Source: Rhabditoides inermis
Lineage: Eukaryota; Nematoda; Chromadorea; Rhabditida; Rhabditidae
Length of the DNA: 64,000 nt
Direction: 5' to 3'
Assembly (NCBI GenBank): GCA_963966185.1
Contig: CAWZYM010000026.1
Location: 1 to 64,000 of the forward strand
Notes under the pieces: generated by a model
The model's database searches: none
What the model saw: only the letters and a program-made list of their open reading frames with translations
Told to the model about the DNA's origin: nothing
Shown here: one piece after another, positions 47,005 through 59,600 of the stretch
How the letters are laid out: each line of letters begins with the position of its first letter
Position numbering within the stretch: position 1 is the first letter of the stretch
Translations under genes and position numbers: made by a program

Positions 47005-47330
47005 TATTCTACAGTAACCTCTCCTTTATCCCTCTTCTTCTTCCAATATCCCATCGTCACTCTTCTTCCACTATCCACTATCCAGTCTTCACTACATACA
47101 CATACCCGCGTATTCTAAAGTACCCTCTCCCTTCTCCCTCCTCTCTTCCCACTATCCCGTCGTACGCATACACATACTTGCAGATTCTACAATACCCTCT
47201 CCCTTCTCTAGTATTATTCTCTTCTTCCAGTCGTCACAAAACACAGCAACGTTCTACAGTGCCCTTTCCCATTTCAACCTCATATTTTACAGTGCCATCT
47301 CTCTTCTCCCTCCTCTCCGTTACCTGCATA
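47005..47330 (+). repeat. Degenerate pyrimidine-rich minisatellite
   Basis: Imperfect repeats begin ATTCTACAGTAACCTCTCC, ATTCTAAAGTACCCTCTCC, ATTCTACAATACCCTCTCC, GTTCTACAGTGCCCTTTCC and ATTTTACAGTGCCATCTC, at irregular 40-105 bp spacing. Most also share ACACATAC and TCCCTCCTCT blocks. There is strong C/T strand bias. Confidence 0.65.
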
Positions 47331-47639
47331 TACGTACACAGAAGACCCTCAAGGGAAAAAAGCAAAACACAGCAACATTACAACACAGCATCTACTAAAG
47401 TCCTAACCTAAAACTGAACTAGGGATTTATAAAATATAATACCAAATCTAACACTGAACGCAACACACAACATCTACAGTATCTTCTCATATTTGTTTAG
47501 TTTCTGATATTGAAATTGATGACGTCTGGATGAATCTTGAAAAGAGTTGAAGACTTGAAGCTGTATGAAAGAAAGGAAGAGAGAGGAAGAGAGAAAGAGG
47601 GTGAGAGAGAGAGAGAGAGAGAGATTGAAGAGAAACAAA

Positions 47640-50600
47640 CTGATAGATCCTCTCATTCGAGGGCAAAGTTATGATGAAGCTCGAGTATTCCCTAAGGCGC
47701 CAAGTTTGATTACCAGCCGGGCCGCCAGGAATCGTGCGAGAGGCAGGGGGTAGAAAGAGAGAGGTGGGCAAGACTGATAGATCCTCTCATTCGAGGGCAA
47801 AGTTATGATGAAACTCGAGTATTCCCTAAGGCGCCAAGTTTGATTACCAGCCGGGCCGCCAGGAATCGTGCGAGAGGCAGGGGGTAGAAAGAGAGAGGTG
47901 GGCAAGACTGATAGATCCTCTCATTCGAGGGCAAAGTTATGATGAAACTCGAGTATTCCCTAAGGCGCCAAGTTTGATTACCAGCCGGGCCGCCAGGAAT
48001 CGTGCGAGAGGCAGGGGGTAGAAAGAGAGAGGTGACGAAGACTGATAGATCCTCTTATTCGAGGGCAAAGTTATGATGAAACTCGAGTATTCCCTAAGGC
48101 GCCAAGTTTGATTACCAGCCGGGCCGCCAGGAATCGTGCGAGAGGCAGGGGGTAGAAAGAGAGAGGTGACGAAGACTGATAGATCCTCTTATTCGAGGGC
48201 AAAGTTATGATGAAACTCGAGTATTCCCTAAGGCGCCAAGTTTGATTACCAGCCGGGCCGCCAGGAATCGTGCGAGAGGCAGGGGGTAGAAAGAGAGAGG
48301 TGACGAAGACTGATAGATCCTCTCATTCGAGGGCAAAGTTATGATGAAACTCGAGTATTCCCTAAGGCGCCAAGTTTGATTACCAGCCGGGCCGCCAGGA
48401 ATCGTGCGAGAGGCAGGGGGTAGAAAGAGAGAGGTGGGCAAGACTGATAGATCCTCTCATTCGAGGGCAAAGTTATGATGAAACTCGAGTATTCCCTAAG
48501 GCGCCAAGTTTGATTACCAGCCGGGCCGCCAGGAATCGTGCGAGAGGCAGGGGGTAGAAAGAGAGAGGTGAGGAAGACTGATAGATCCTCTCATTCGAGG
48601 GCAAAGTTATGATGAAAGTCGAGTATTCCCTAAGGCGCAAAGTTTGATTACCAGCCGGGCCGCCAGGAATCGTGCGAGAGGCAGGGGGTAGAAAGAGAGA
48701 GGTGTGCAAGACTGATAGATCCTCTCATTCGAGGGCAAAGTTATGATGAAACTCGAGTATTCCCTAAGGCGCCAAGTTTGATTACCAGCCGGGCCGCCAG
48801 GAATCGTGCGAGAGGCAGGGGGTAGAAAGAGAGAGGTGAGGAAGACTGATAGATCCTCTCATTCGAAGGCAAAGTTATGATGAAACTCGAGTATTCCCTA
48901 AGGCGCAAAGTTTGATTACCAGCCGGGCCGCCAGGAATCGTGCGAGAGGCAGGGGGTAGAAAGAGAGAGGTGACGAAGACTGATAGATCCTCTCATTCGA
49001 GGGCAAAGTTATGATGAAACTCGAGTATTCCCTAAGGCGCCAAGTTTGATTACCAGCCGGGCCGCCAGGAATTGTGCGAGAGGCAGGAGGTAGAAAGAGA
49101 GAGGTGTGCAAGACTGATAGATCCTCTCATTCGAGGGCAAAGTTATGATGAAACTCGAGTATTCCCTAAGGCGCCAAGTTTGATTACCAGCCGGGCCGCC
49201 AGGAATCGTGCGAGAGGCAGGGGGTAGAAAGAGAGAGGTGAGGAAGACTGATAGATCCTCTCATTCGAGGGCAAAGTTATGATGAAACTCGAGTATTCCC
49301 TAAGGCGCCAAGTTTGATTACCAGCCGGGCCGCCAGGAATCGTGCGAGAGGCAGGGGGTAGAAAGAGAGAGGTGACGAAGACTGATAGATCCTCTCATTC
49401 GAGGGCAAAGTTATGATGAAACTCGAGTATTCCCTAAGGCGCCAAGTTTGATTACCAGCCGGGCCGCCAGGAATCGTGCGAGAGGCAGGGGGTAGAAAGA
49501 GAGAGGTGACGAAGACTGATAGATCCTCTCATTCGAGGGCAAAGCTATGATGAAACTCGAGTATTCCCTAAGGCGCCAAGTTTGATTACCAGCCGGGCCG
49601 CCAGGAATCGTGCGAGAGGCAGGGGGTAGAAAGAGAGAGGTGACGAAGACTGATAGATCCTCTCATTCGAGGGCAAAGTTATGATGAAACTCGAGTATTC
49701 CCTAAGGCGCCAAGTTTGATTACCAGCCGGGCCGCCAGGAATCGTGCGAGAGGCAGGGGGTAGAAAGAGAGAGGTGTGCAAGACTGATAGATCCTCTCAT
49801 TCGAAGGCAAAGTTATGATGAAACTTGAGTATTCCCTAAGGCGCCAAGTTTGATTACCAGCCGGGCCGCCAGGAATCGTGCGAGAGGCAGGGGGTAGAAA
49901 GAGAGAGGTGGGCAAGACTGATAGATCCTCTCATTCGAGGGCAAAGTTATGATAAAACTCAAGTATTCCCTAAGGCGCAAAGTTTGATTACCAGCCGGGC
50001 CGCCAGGAATCGTGCGAGAGGCAGGGGGTAGAAAGAGAGAGGTGGGGAAGACTGATAGATCCTCTCATTCGAGTGCAAAGTTATGATAAAACTCGAGTAT
50101 TCCCTAAGGCGCCAAGTTTGATTACCAGCCGGGCCGCCAGGAATCGTGCGAGAGGCAGGGGGTAGAAAGAGAGAGGTGTGCAAGACTGATAGATCCTCTC
50201 ATTCGAGGGCAAAGTTATGATGAAACTCGACTATTCCCTAAGGCGCCAAGTTTGATTACCAGCCGGGCCGCCAGGAATCGTGCGAGAGGTAGGGGGTAGA
50301 AAGAGAGAGGTGGGCAAGACTGATAGATCCTCTCATTTGAGGGCAAAGTTATGATGAAACTCGAGTATTCCCTAAGGCGCCAAGTTTGATTACCAGCCGG
50401 GCCGCCAGGAATCGTGCGAGAGGCAGGGGGTAGAAAGAGAGAGGTGGGCAAGACTGATAGATCCTCTCATTCGAGGGCAAAGTTATGATGAAACTCGAGT
50501 ATTCCCTAAGACGCCAAGTTTGATTACCAGCCGGGCCGCCAGGAATCGTGCGAGAGGCAGGGGGTAGAAAGAGAGAGGTGGGCAAGACTGATAGATCCTC

Positions 50601-53600
50601 TCATTTGAGGGCAAAGTTATGATGAAACTCGAGTATTCCCTAAGGCGCCAAGTTTGATTACCAGCCGGGCCGCCAGGAATCGTGCGAGAGGCAGGAAGTA
50701 GAAAGAGAGAGAGGTGTGCAAGACTGATAGATCCTCTCATTCGAGGGCAAAGTTATGATGAAACTCGAGTATTCCCTAAGGCGCCAAGTTTGATTACCAG
50801 CCGGGCCGCCAGGAATCGTGCGAGAGGCAGGAAGTAGAAAGAGAGAGAGGTGTGCAAGACTGATAGATCCTCTCATTCGAGGGCAAAGTTATGATGAAAC
50901 TCGAGTATTCCCTAAGGGCCTAAGGCGCCAAGTTTGATTACCAGCCGGGCCGCCAGGAATCGTGCGAGAGGCAGGGGGTAGAAAGAGAGAGGTGGGCAAG
51001 ACTGATAGATCCTCTCATTCGAGGGCAAAGTTATGATGAAACTCGAGTATTCCCTAAGACGCCAAGTTTGATTACCAGCCGGGCCGCCAGGAATCGTGCG
51101 AGAGGCAGGGGGTAGAAAGAGAGAGGTGGGCAAGACTGATAGATCCTCTCATTCGAGGGCAAAGTTATGATGAAACTCGAGTATTCCCTAAGGCGCAAAG
51201 TTTGATTACCAGCCGGGCCGCCAGGAATCGTGCGAGAGGCAGGGGGTAGAAAGAGAGAGGTGTGCAAGACTGATACTCTCATTCGAGGGCAAAGTTATGA
51301 TGAAACTCGAGTATTCCCTAAGGCGCCAAGTTTGATTACCAGCCGGGCCGCCAGGAATCGTGCGAGAGGCAGGGGGTAGAAAGAGAGAGGTGAGGAAGAC
51401 TGATAGATCCTCTCATTCGAGGGCAAAGTTATGATGAAACTCGAGTATTCCCTAAGGCGCCAAGTTTGATTACCAGCCGGGCCGCCAGGAATCGTGCGAG
51501 AGGCAGGGGGTAGAAAGAGAGAGGTGGCGAAGACTGATAGATCCTCTCATTCGAGGGCAAAGTTATGATGAAACTCGAGTATTCCCTAAGGCGCCAAGTT
51601 TGATTACCAGCCGGGCCGCCAGGAATCGTGCGAGAGGCAGGGGGTAGAAATAGAGAGGTGAGGAAGACTGATAGATCCTCTCATTCGAGGGCAAAGTTAT
51701 GATGAAACTCGAGTATTCCCTAAGGCGCAAAGTTTGATTACCAGCCGGGCCGCCAGGAATCGTGCGAGAGGCAGGGGGTAGAAAGAGAGAGGTGTGCAAG
51801 ACTGATAGATCCTCTCATTCGAGGGCAAAGTTATGATGAAACTCGAGTATTCCCTAAGGTGCCAAGTTTGATTACCAGCCGGGCCGCCAGGAATCGTGCG
51901 AGAGGCAGGGGGTAGAAAGAGAGAGGTGAGGAAGACTGATAGATCCTCTCATTCGAGGGCAAAGTTATGATGAAACTCGAGTATTCCCTAAGGCGCAAAG
52001 TTTGATTACCAGCCGGGCCGCCAGGAATCGTGCGAGAGGCAGGGGGTAGAAAGAGAGAGGTGTGCAAGACTGATAGATCCTCTCATTCGAGGGCAAAGTT
52101 ATGATGAAACTCGAGTATTCCCTAAGGCGCCAAGTTTGATTACCAGCCGGGCCGCCAGGAATCGTGCGAGAGGCAGGGGGTAGAAAGAGAGAGGTGAGGA
52201 AGACTGATAGATCCTCTCATTCGAGGGCAAAGTTATGATGAAACTCGAGTATTCCCTAAGGCGCCAAGTTTGATTACCAGCCGGGCCGCCAGGAATCGTG
52301 CGAGAGGCAGGGGGTAGAAAGAGAGAGGTGACGAAGACTGATAGATCCTCTCATTCGAGGGCAAAGTTATGATGAAACTCGAGTATTCCCTAAGGCGCCA
52401 AGTTTGATTACCAGCCGGGCCGCCAGGAATCGTGCGAGAGGCAGGGGGTAGAAAGAGAGAGGTGTGCAAGACTGATAGATCCTCTCATTCGAGGGCAAAG
52501 TTATGATGAAACTCGAGTATTCCCTAAGGCGCCAAGTTTGATTACCAGCCGGGCCGCCAGGAATCGTGCGAGAGGCAGGGGGTAGAAAGAGAGAGGTGGG
52601 CAAGACTGATAGATCCTCTCATTCGAGGGCAAAGTTATGATGAAACTCGAGTATTCCCTAAGGCGCCAAGTTTGATTACCAGCCGGGCCGCCAGGAATCG
52701 TGCGAGAGGCAGGGGGTAGAAAGAGAGAGGTGGGCAAGACTGATAGATCCTCTCATTCGAGGGCAAAGTTATGATGAAACTCGAGTATTCCCTAAGACGC
52801 CAAGTTTGATTACCAGCCGGGCCGCCAGGAATCGTGCGAGAGGCAGGGGGTAGAAAGAGAGAGGTGGGCAAGACTGATAGATCCTCTCATTCGAGGGCAA
52901 AGTTATGATGAAACTCGAGTATTCCCTAAGGCGCCAAGTTTGATTACCAGCCGGGCCGCCAGGAATCGTGCGAGAGGCAGGAAGTAGAAAGAGAGAGAGG
53001 TGTGCAAGACTGATAGATCCTCTCATTCGAGGGCAAAGTTATGATGAAACTCGAGTATTCCCTAAGGCGCCAAGTTTTATTACCAGCCGGGCCGCCAGGA
53101 ATCGTGCGAGAGGCAGGGGGTAGAAAGAGAGAGGTGGGCAAGACTGATAGATCCTCTCATTCGAGGGCAAAGTTATGATGAAACTCGAGTATTCTCTAAG
53201 GCGCCAAGTTTGATTACCAGCCGGGCCGCCAGGAATCGTGCGAGAGGCAGGGGGTAGAAAGAGAGAGGTTGGCGAGACTGATAGATCCTCTCATTCGAGG
53301 GCAAAGTTATGATGAAACTCGAGTATTCCCTAAGACGCCAAGTTTGATTACCAGCCGGGCCGCCAGGAATCGTGCGAGAGGCAGGGGGTAGAAAGAGAGA
53401 GGTGGGCAAGACTGATAGATCCTCTCATTCGAGGGCAAAGTTATGATGAAACTCGAGTATTCCCTAAGGCGCCAAGTTTGATTACCAGCCGAGCCGCCAG
53501 GAATCGTGCGAGAGGCAGGGGGTAGAAAGAGAGAGGTGGGCAAGACTGATAGATCCTCTCATTCGAGGGCAAAGTTATGATGAAAGTCGAGTATTCCCTA

Positions 53601-56600
53601 AGGCGCCAAGTTTGATTACCAGCCGATCCGACAGGAATCGTGCGAGAGGCAGGGGGTAGAAAGAGAGAGGTGGGCAAGACTGATAGATCCTCTCATTCGA
53701 GGGCAAAGTTATGATAAAACTCGAGTATTCCCTAAGGCGCAAAGTTTGATTACCAGCCGGGCCGCCAGGAATCGTGCGAGAGGCAGGGGGTACAAAGAGA
53801 GAGGTGACGAAGACTGATAGATCCTCTCATTCGAGGGCAAAGTTATGATAAAACTCGAGTATTCCCTAAGGCGCCAAGTTTGATTACCAGCCGGGCCGCC
53901 AGGAATCGTGCGAGAGGCAGGAAGTAGAAAGAGAGAGAGGTGTGCAAGACTGATAGATCCTCTCATTCGAGGGCAAAGTTATGATGAAACTCGAGTATTC
54001 CCTAAGGCGCCAAGTTTGATTACCAGCCGGGCCGCCAGGAATCGTGCGAGAGGCAGGAAGTAGAAAGAGAGAGAGGTGTGCAAGACTGATAGATCCTCTC
54101 ATTCGAGGGCAAAGTTATGATGAAACTCGAGTATTCCCTAAGGCGCCAAGTTTGATTACCAGCCGGGCCGCCAGGAATCGTGCGAGAGGCAGGGATTAGA
54201 AAGAGAGAGGTGACGAAGACTGATAGATCCTCTCATTCGAGGGCAAAGTTATGATGAAACTCGAGTATTCCCTAAGGCGCCAAGTTTGATTACCAGCCGG
54301 GCCGCCAGGAATCGTGCGAGAGGCAGGGGGTAGAAAGAGAGAGGTGAGGAAGACTGATAGATCCTCTCATTCGAGGGCAAAGTTATGATGAAACTCGAGT
54401 ATTCCCTAAGGCGCAAAGTTTGATTACCAGCCGGGCCGCCAGGAATCGTGCGAGAGGCAGGGGGTAGAAAGAGAGAGGTGTGCAAGACTGATAGATCCTC
54501 TCATTCGAGGGCAAAGTTATGATGAAACTCGAGTATTCCCTAAGGCGCCAAGTTTGATTACCAGCCGGGCCGCCAGGAATCGTGCGAGAGGCAGGGGGTA
54601 GAAAGAGAGAGGTGAGGAAGACTGATAGATCCTCTCATTCGAGGGCAAAGTTATGATGAAACTCGAGTATTCCCTAAGGCGCCAAGTTTGATTACCAGCC
54701 GGGCCGCCAGGAATTGTGCGAGAGGCAGGGGGTAGAAAGAGAGAGGTGACGAAGACTGATAGATCCTCTCATTCGAGGGCAAAGTTATGATGAAACTCGA
54801 GTATTCCCTAAGGCGCCAAGTTTGATTACCAGCCGGGCCGCCAGGAATCGTGCGAGAGGCAGGGGGTAGAAAGAGAGAGGTGTGCAAGACTGATAGATCC
54901 TCTCATTCGAGGGCAAAGTTATGATGAAACTCGAGTATTCCCTAAGACGCCAAGTTTGATTACCAGCCGGGCCGCCAGGAATCGTGCGAGTGGCAGGGGG
55001 TAGAAAGAGAGAGGTGGGCAAGACTGATAGATCCTCTCATTCGAGGGCAAAGTTATGATGAAACTCGAGTATTCCCTAAGGCGCCAAGTTTGATTACCAG
55101 CCGGGCCGCCAGGAATCGTGCGAGAGGCAGGAAGTAGAAAGAGAGAGAGGTGTGCAAGACTGATAGATCCTCTCATTCGAGGGCAAAGTTATGATGAAAC
55201 TCGAGTATTCCCTAAGGCGCCAAGTTTGATTACCAGCCGGGCCGCCAGGAATCGTGCGAGAGGCAGGGGGTAGAAAGAGAGAGGTGGGCAAGACTGATAG
55301 ATCCTCTCATTCGAGGGCAAAGTTATGATGAAACTCGAGTATTCTCCAAGGCGCCAAGTTTGATTACCAGCCGGGCCGCCAGGAATCGTGCGAGAGGCAG
55401 GGGGTAGAAAGAGAGAGGTGGGCAAGACTGATAGATCCTCTCATTCGAGGGCAAAGTTATGATGAAACTCGAGTATTCCCTAAGACGCCAAGTTTGATTA
55501 CCAGCCGGGCCGCCAGGAATCGTGCGAGAGGCAGGGGGTAGAAAGAGAGAGGTGGGCAAGACTGATAGATCCTCTCATTCGAGGGCAAAGTTATGATGAA
55601 ACTCGAGTATTCCCTAAGGCGCCAAGTTTGGTTACCAGCCGGGCCGCCAGGAATCGTGCGAGAGGCAGGGGGTAGAAAGAGAGAGGTGGGCAAGACTGAT
55701 AGATCCTCTCATTCGAGGGCAAAGTTATGATGAAAGTCGAGTATTCCCTAAGGCGCCAAGTTTGATTACCAGCCGATCCGACAGGAATCGTGCGAGAGGC
55801 AGGGGGTAGAAAGAGAGAGGTGGGCAAGACTGATAGATCCTCTCATTCGAGGGCAAAGTTATGATAAAACTCGAGTATTCCCTAAGGCGCCAAGTTTGAT
55901 TACCAGCCGGGCCGCCAGGAATCGTGCGAGAGGCAGGGGGTAGAAAGAGAGAGGTGACGAAGACTGATAGATCCTCTTATTCGAGGGCAAAGTTATGATG
56001 AAACTCGAGTATTCCCTAAGGCGCCAAGTTTGATTACCAGCCGGGCCGCCAGGAATCGTGCGAGAGGCAGGGGGTAGAAAGAGAGAGGTGTGCAAGACTG
56101 ATAGATCCTCTCATTCGAGTGCAAAGTTATGATGAAACTCGAGTATTCCCTAAGGCGCAAAGTTTGATTACCAGCCGGGCCGCCAGGAATCGTGCGAGAG
56201 GCAGGAAGTAGAAAGAGAGAGAGGTGTGCAAGACTGATAGATCCTCTCATTCGAGGGCAAAGTTATGATGAAACTCGAGTATTCCCTAAGGCGCCAAGTT
56301 TGATTACCAGCCGGGCCGCCAGGAATCGTGCGAGAGGCAGGGATTAGAAAGAGAGAGGTGACGAAGACTGATAGATCCTCTCATTCGAGGGCAAAGTTAT
56401 GATGAAACTCGAGTATTCCCTAAGGCGCCAAGTTTGATTACCAGCCGGGCCGCCAGGAATCGTGCGAGAGGCAGGGGGTAGAAAGAGAGAGGTGAGGAAG
56501 ACTGATAGATCCTCTCATTCGAGGGCAAAGTTATGATGAAACTCGAGTATTCCCTAAGGCGCAAAGTTTGATTACCAGCCGGGCCGCCAGGAATCGTGCG

Positions 56601-59600
56601 AGAGGCAGGGGGTAGAAAGAGAGAGGTGTGCAAGACTGATAGATCCTCTCATTCGAGGGCAAAGTTATGATGAAACTCGAGTATTCCCTAAGGCGCCAAG
56701 TTTGATTACCAGCCGGGCCGCCAGGAATTGTGCGAGAGGCAGGGGGTAGAAAGAGAGAGGTGACGAAGACTGATAGATCCTCTCATTCGAGGGCAAAGTT
56801 ATGATGAAACTCGAGTATTCCCTAAGGCGCCAAGTTTGATTACCAGCCGGGCCGCCAGGAATCGTGCGAGAGGCAGGGGGTAGAAAGAGAGAGGTGTGCA
56901 AGACTGATAGATCCTCTCATTCGAGGGCAAAGTTATGATGAAACTCGAGTATTCCCTAAGACGCCAAGTTTGATTACCAGCCGGGCCGCCAGGAATCGTG
57001 CGAGTGGCAGGGGGTAGAAAGAGAGAGGTGGGCAAGACTGATAGATCCTCTCATTCGAGGGCAAAGTTATGATGAAACTCGAGTATTCCCTAAGGCGCCA
57101 AGTTTGATTACCAGCCGGGCCGCCAGGAATCGTGCGAGAGGCAGGAAGTAGAAAGAGAGAGAGGTGTGCAAGACTGATAGATCCTCTCATTCGAGGGCAA
57201 AGTTATGATGAAACTCGAGTATTCCCTAAGGCGCCAAGTTTGATTACCAGCCGGGCCGCCAGGAATCGTGCGAGAGGCAGGGGGTAGAAAGAGAGAGGTG
57301 GGCAAGACTGATAGATCCTCTCATTCGAGGGCAAAGTTATGATGAAACTCGAGTATTCTCCAAGGCGCCAAGTTTGATTACCAGCCGGGCCGCCAGGAAT
57401 CGTGCGAGAGGCAGGGGGTAGAAAGAGAGAGGTGGGCAAGACTGATAGATCCTCTCATTCGAGGGCAAAGTTATGATGAAACTCGAGTATTCCCTAAGAC
57501 GCCAAGTTTGATTACCAGCCGGGCCGCCAGGAATCGTGCGAGAGGCAGGGGGTAGAAAGAGAGAGGTGGGCAAGACTGATAGATCCTCTCATTCGAGGGC
57601 AAAGTTATGATGAAACTCGAGTATTCCCTAAGGCGCCAAGTTTGATTACCAGCCGGGCCGCCAGGAATCGTGCGAGAGGCAGGGGGTAGAAAGAGAGAGG
57701 TGGGCAAGACTGATAGATCCTCTCATTCGAGGGCAAAGTTATGATGAAACTCGAGTATTCCCTAAGGCGCCAAGTTTGATTACCAGCCGAGCCGCCAGGA
57801 ATCGTGCGAGAGGCAGGGGGTAGAAAGAGAGAGGTGGGCAAGACTGATAGATCCTCTCATTCGAGGGCAAAGTTATGATGAAAGTCGAGTATTCCCTAAG
57901 GCGCCAAGTTTGATTACCAGCCGATCCGACAGGAATCGTGCGAGAGGCAGGGGGTAGAAAGAGAGAGGTGGGCAAGACTGATAGATCCTCTCATTCGAGG
58001 GCAAAGTTATGATAAAACTCGAGTATTCCCTAAGGCGCAAAGTTTGATTACCAGCCGGGCCGCCAGGAATCGTGCGAGAGGCAGGGGGTACAAAGAGAGA
58101 GGTGACGAAGACTGATAGATCCTCTCATTCGAGGGCAAAGTTATGATAAAACTCGAGTATTCCCTAAGGCGCCAAGTTTGATTACCAGCCGGGCCGCCAG
58201 GAATCGTGCGAGAGGCAGGAAGTAGAAAGAGAGAGAGGTGTGCAAGACTGATAGATCCTCTCATTCGAGGGCAAAGTTATGATGAAACTCGAGTATTCCC
58301 TAAGGCGCCAAGTTTGATTACCAGCCGGGCCGCCAGGAATCGTGCGAGAGGCAGGAAGTAGAAAGAGAGAGAGGTGTGCAAGACTGATAGATCCTCTCAT
58401 TCGAGGGCAAAGTTATGATGAAACTCGAGTATTCCCTAAGGCGCCAAGTTTGATTACCAGCCGGGCCGCCAGGAATCGTGCGAGAGGCAGGGATTAGAAA
58501 GAGAGAGGTGACGAAGACTGATAGATCCTCTCATTCGAGGGCAAAGTTATGATGAAACTCGAGTATTCCCTAAGGCGCCAAGTTTGATTACCAGCCGGGC
58601 CGCCAGGAATCGTGCGAGAGGCAGGGGGTAGAAAGAGAGAGGTGAGGAAGACTGATAGATCCTCTCATTCGAGGGCAAAGTTATGATGAAACTCGAGTAT
58701 TCCCTAAGGCGCAAAGTTTGATTACCAGCCGGGCCGCCAGGAATCGTGCGAGAGGCAGGGGGTAGAAAGAGAGAGGTGTGCAAGACTGATAGATCCTCTC
58801 ATTCGAGGGCAAAGTTATGATGAAACTCGAGTATTCCCTAAGGCGCCAAGTTTGATTACCAGCCGGGCCGCCAGGAATCGTGCGAGAGGCAGGGGGTAGA
58901 AAGAGAGAGGTGAGGAAGACTGATAGATCCTCTCATTCGAGGGCAAAGTTATGATGAAACTCGAGTATTCCCTAAGGCGCCAAGTTTGATTACCAGCCGG
59001 GCCGCCAGGAATTGTGCGAGAGGCAGGGGGTAGAAAGAGAGAGGTGACGAAGACTGATAGATCCTCTCATTCGAGGGCAAAGTTATGATGAAACTCGAGT
59101 ATTCCCTAAGGCGCCAAGTTTGATTACCAGCCGGGCCGCCAGGAATCGTGCGAGAGGCAGGGGGTAGAAAGAGAGAGGTGTGCAAGACTGATAGATCCTC
59201 TCATTCGAGGGCAAAGTTATGATGAAACTCGAGTATTCCCTAAGACGCCAAGTTTGATTACCAGCCGGGCCGCCAGGAATCGTGCGAGTGGCAGGGGGTA
59301 GAAAGAGAGAGGTGGGCAAGACTGATAGATCCTCTCATTCGAGGGCAAAGTTATGATGAAACTCGAGTATTCCCTAAGGCGCCAAGTTTGATTACCAGCC
59401 GGGCCGCCAGGAATCGTGCGAGAGGCAGGAAGTAGAAAGAGAGAGAGGTGTGCAAGACTGATAGATCCTCTCATTCGAGGGCAAAGTTATGATGAAACTC
59501 GAGTATTCCCTAAGGCGCCAAGTTTGATTACCAGCCGGGCCGCCAGGAATCGTGCGAGAGGCAGGGGGTAGAAAGAGAGAGGTGGGCAAGACTGATAGAT

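Larger units (their letters stand above)
42080..47639. other. Gene-poor region upstream of SLC4
   Basis: About 5.5 kb, A+T-richer than the gene region to the left. The SLC4 promoter and 5' UTR should lie near 42080-42500, where the DNA is GC-richer and has a short GA tract. Open frames up to 43-45 kb (longest about 140 codons) show no recognisable motifs, no plausible splice partners and no cross-strand consistency, so I call no gene. Repeat-derived segments begin at about 45.8 kb. Confidence 0.6.
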
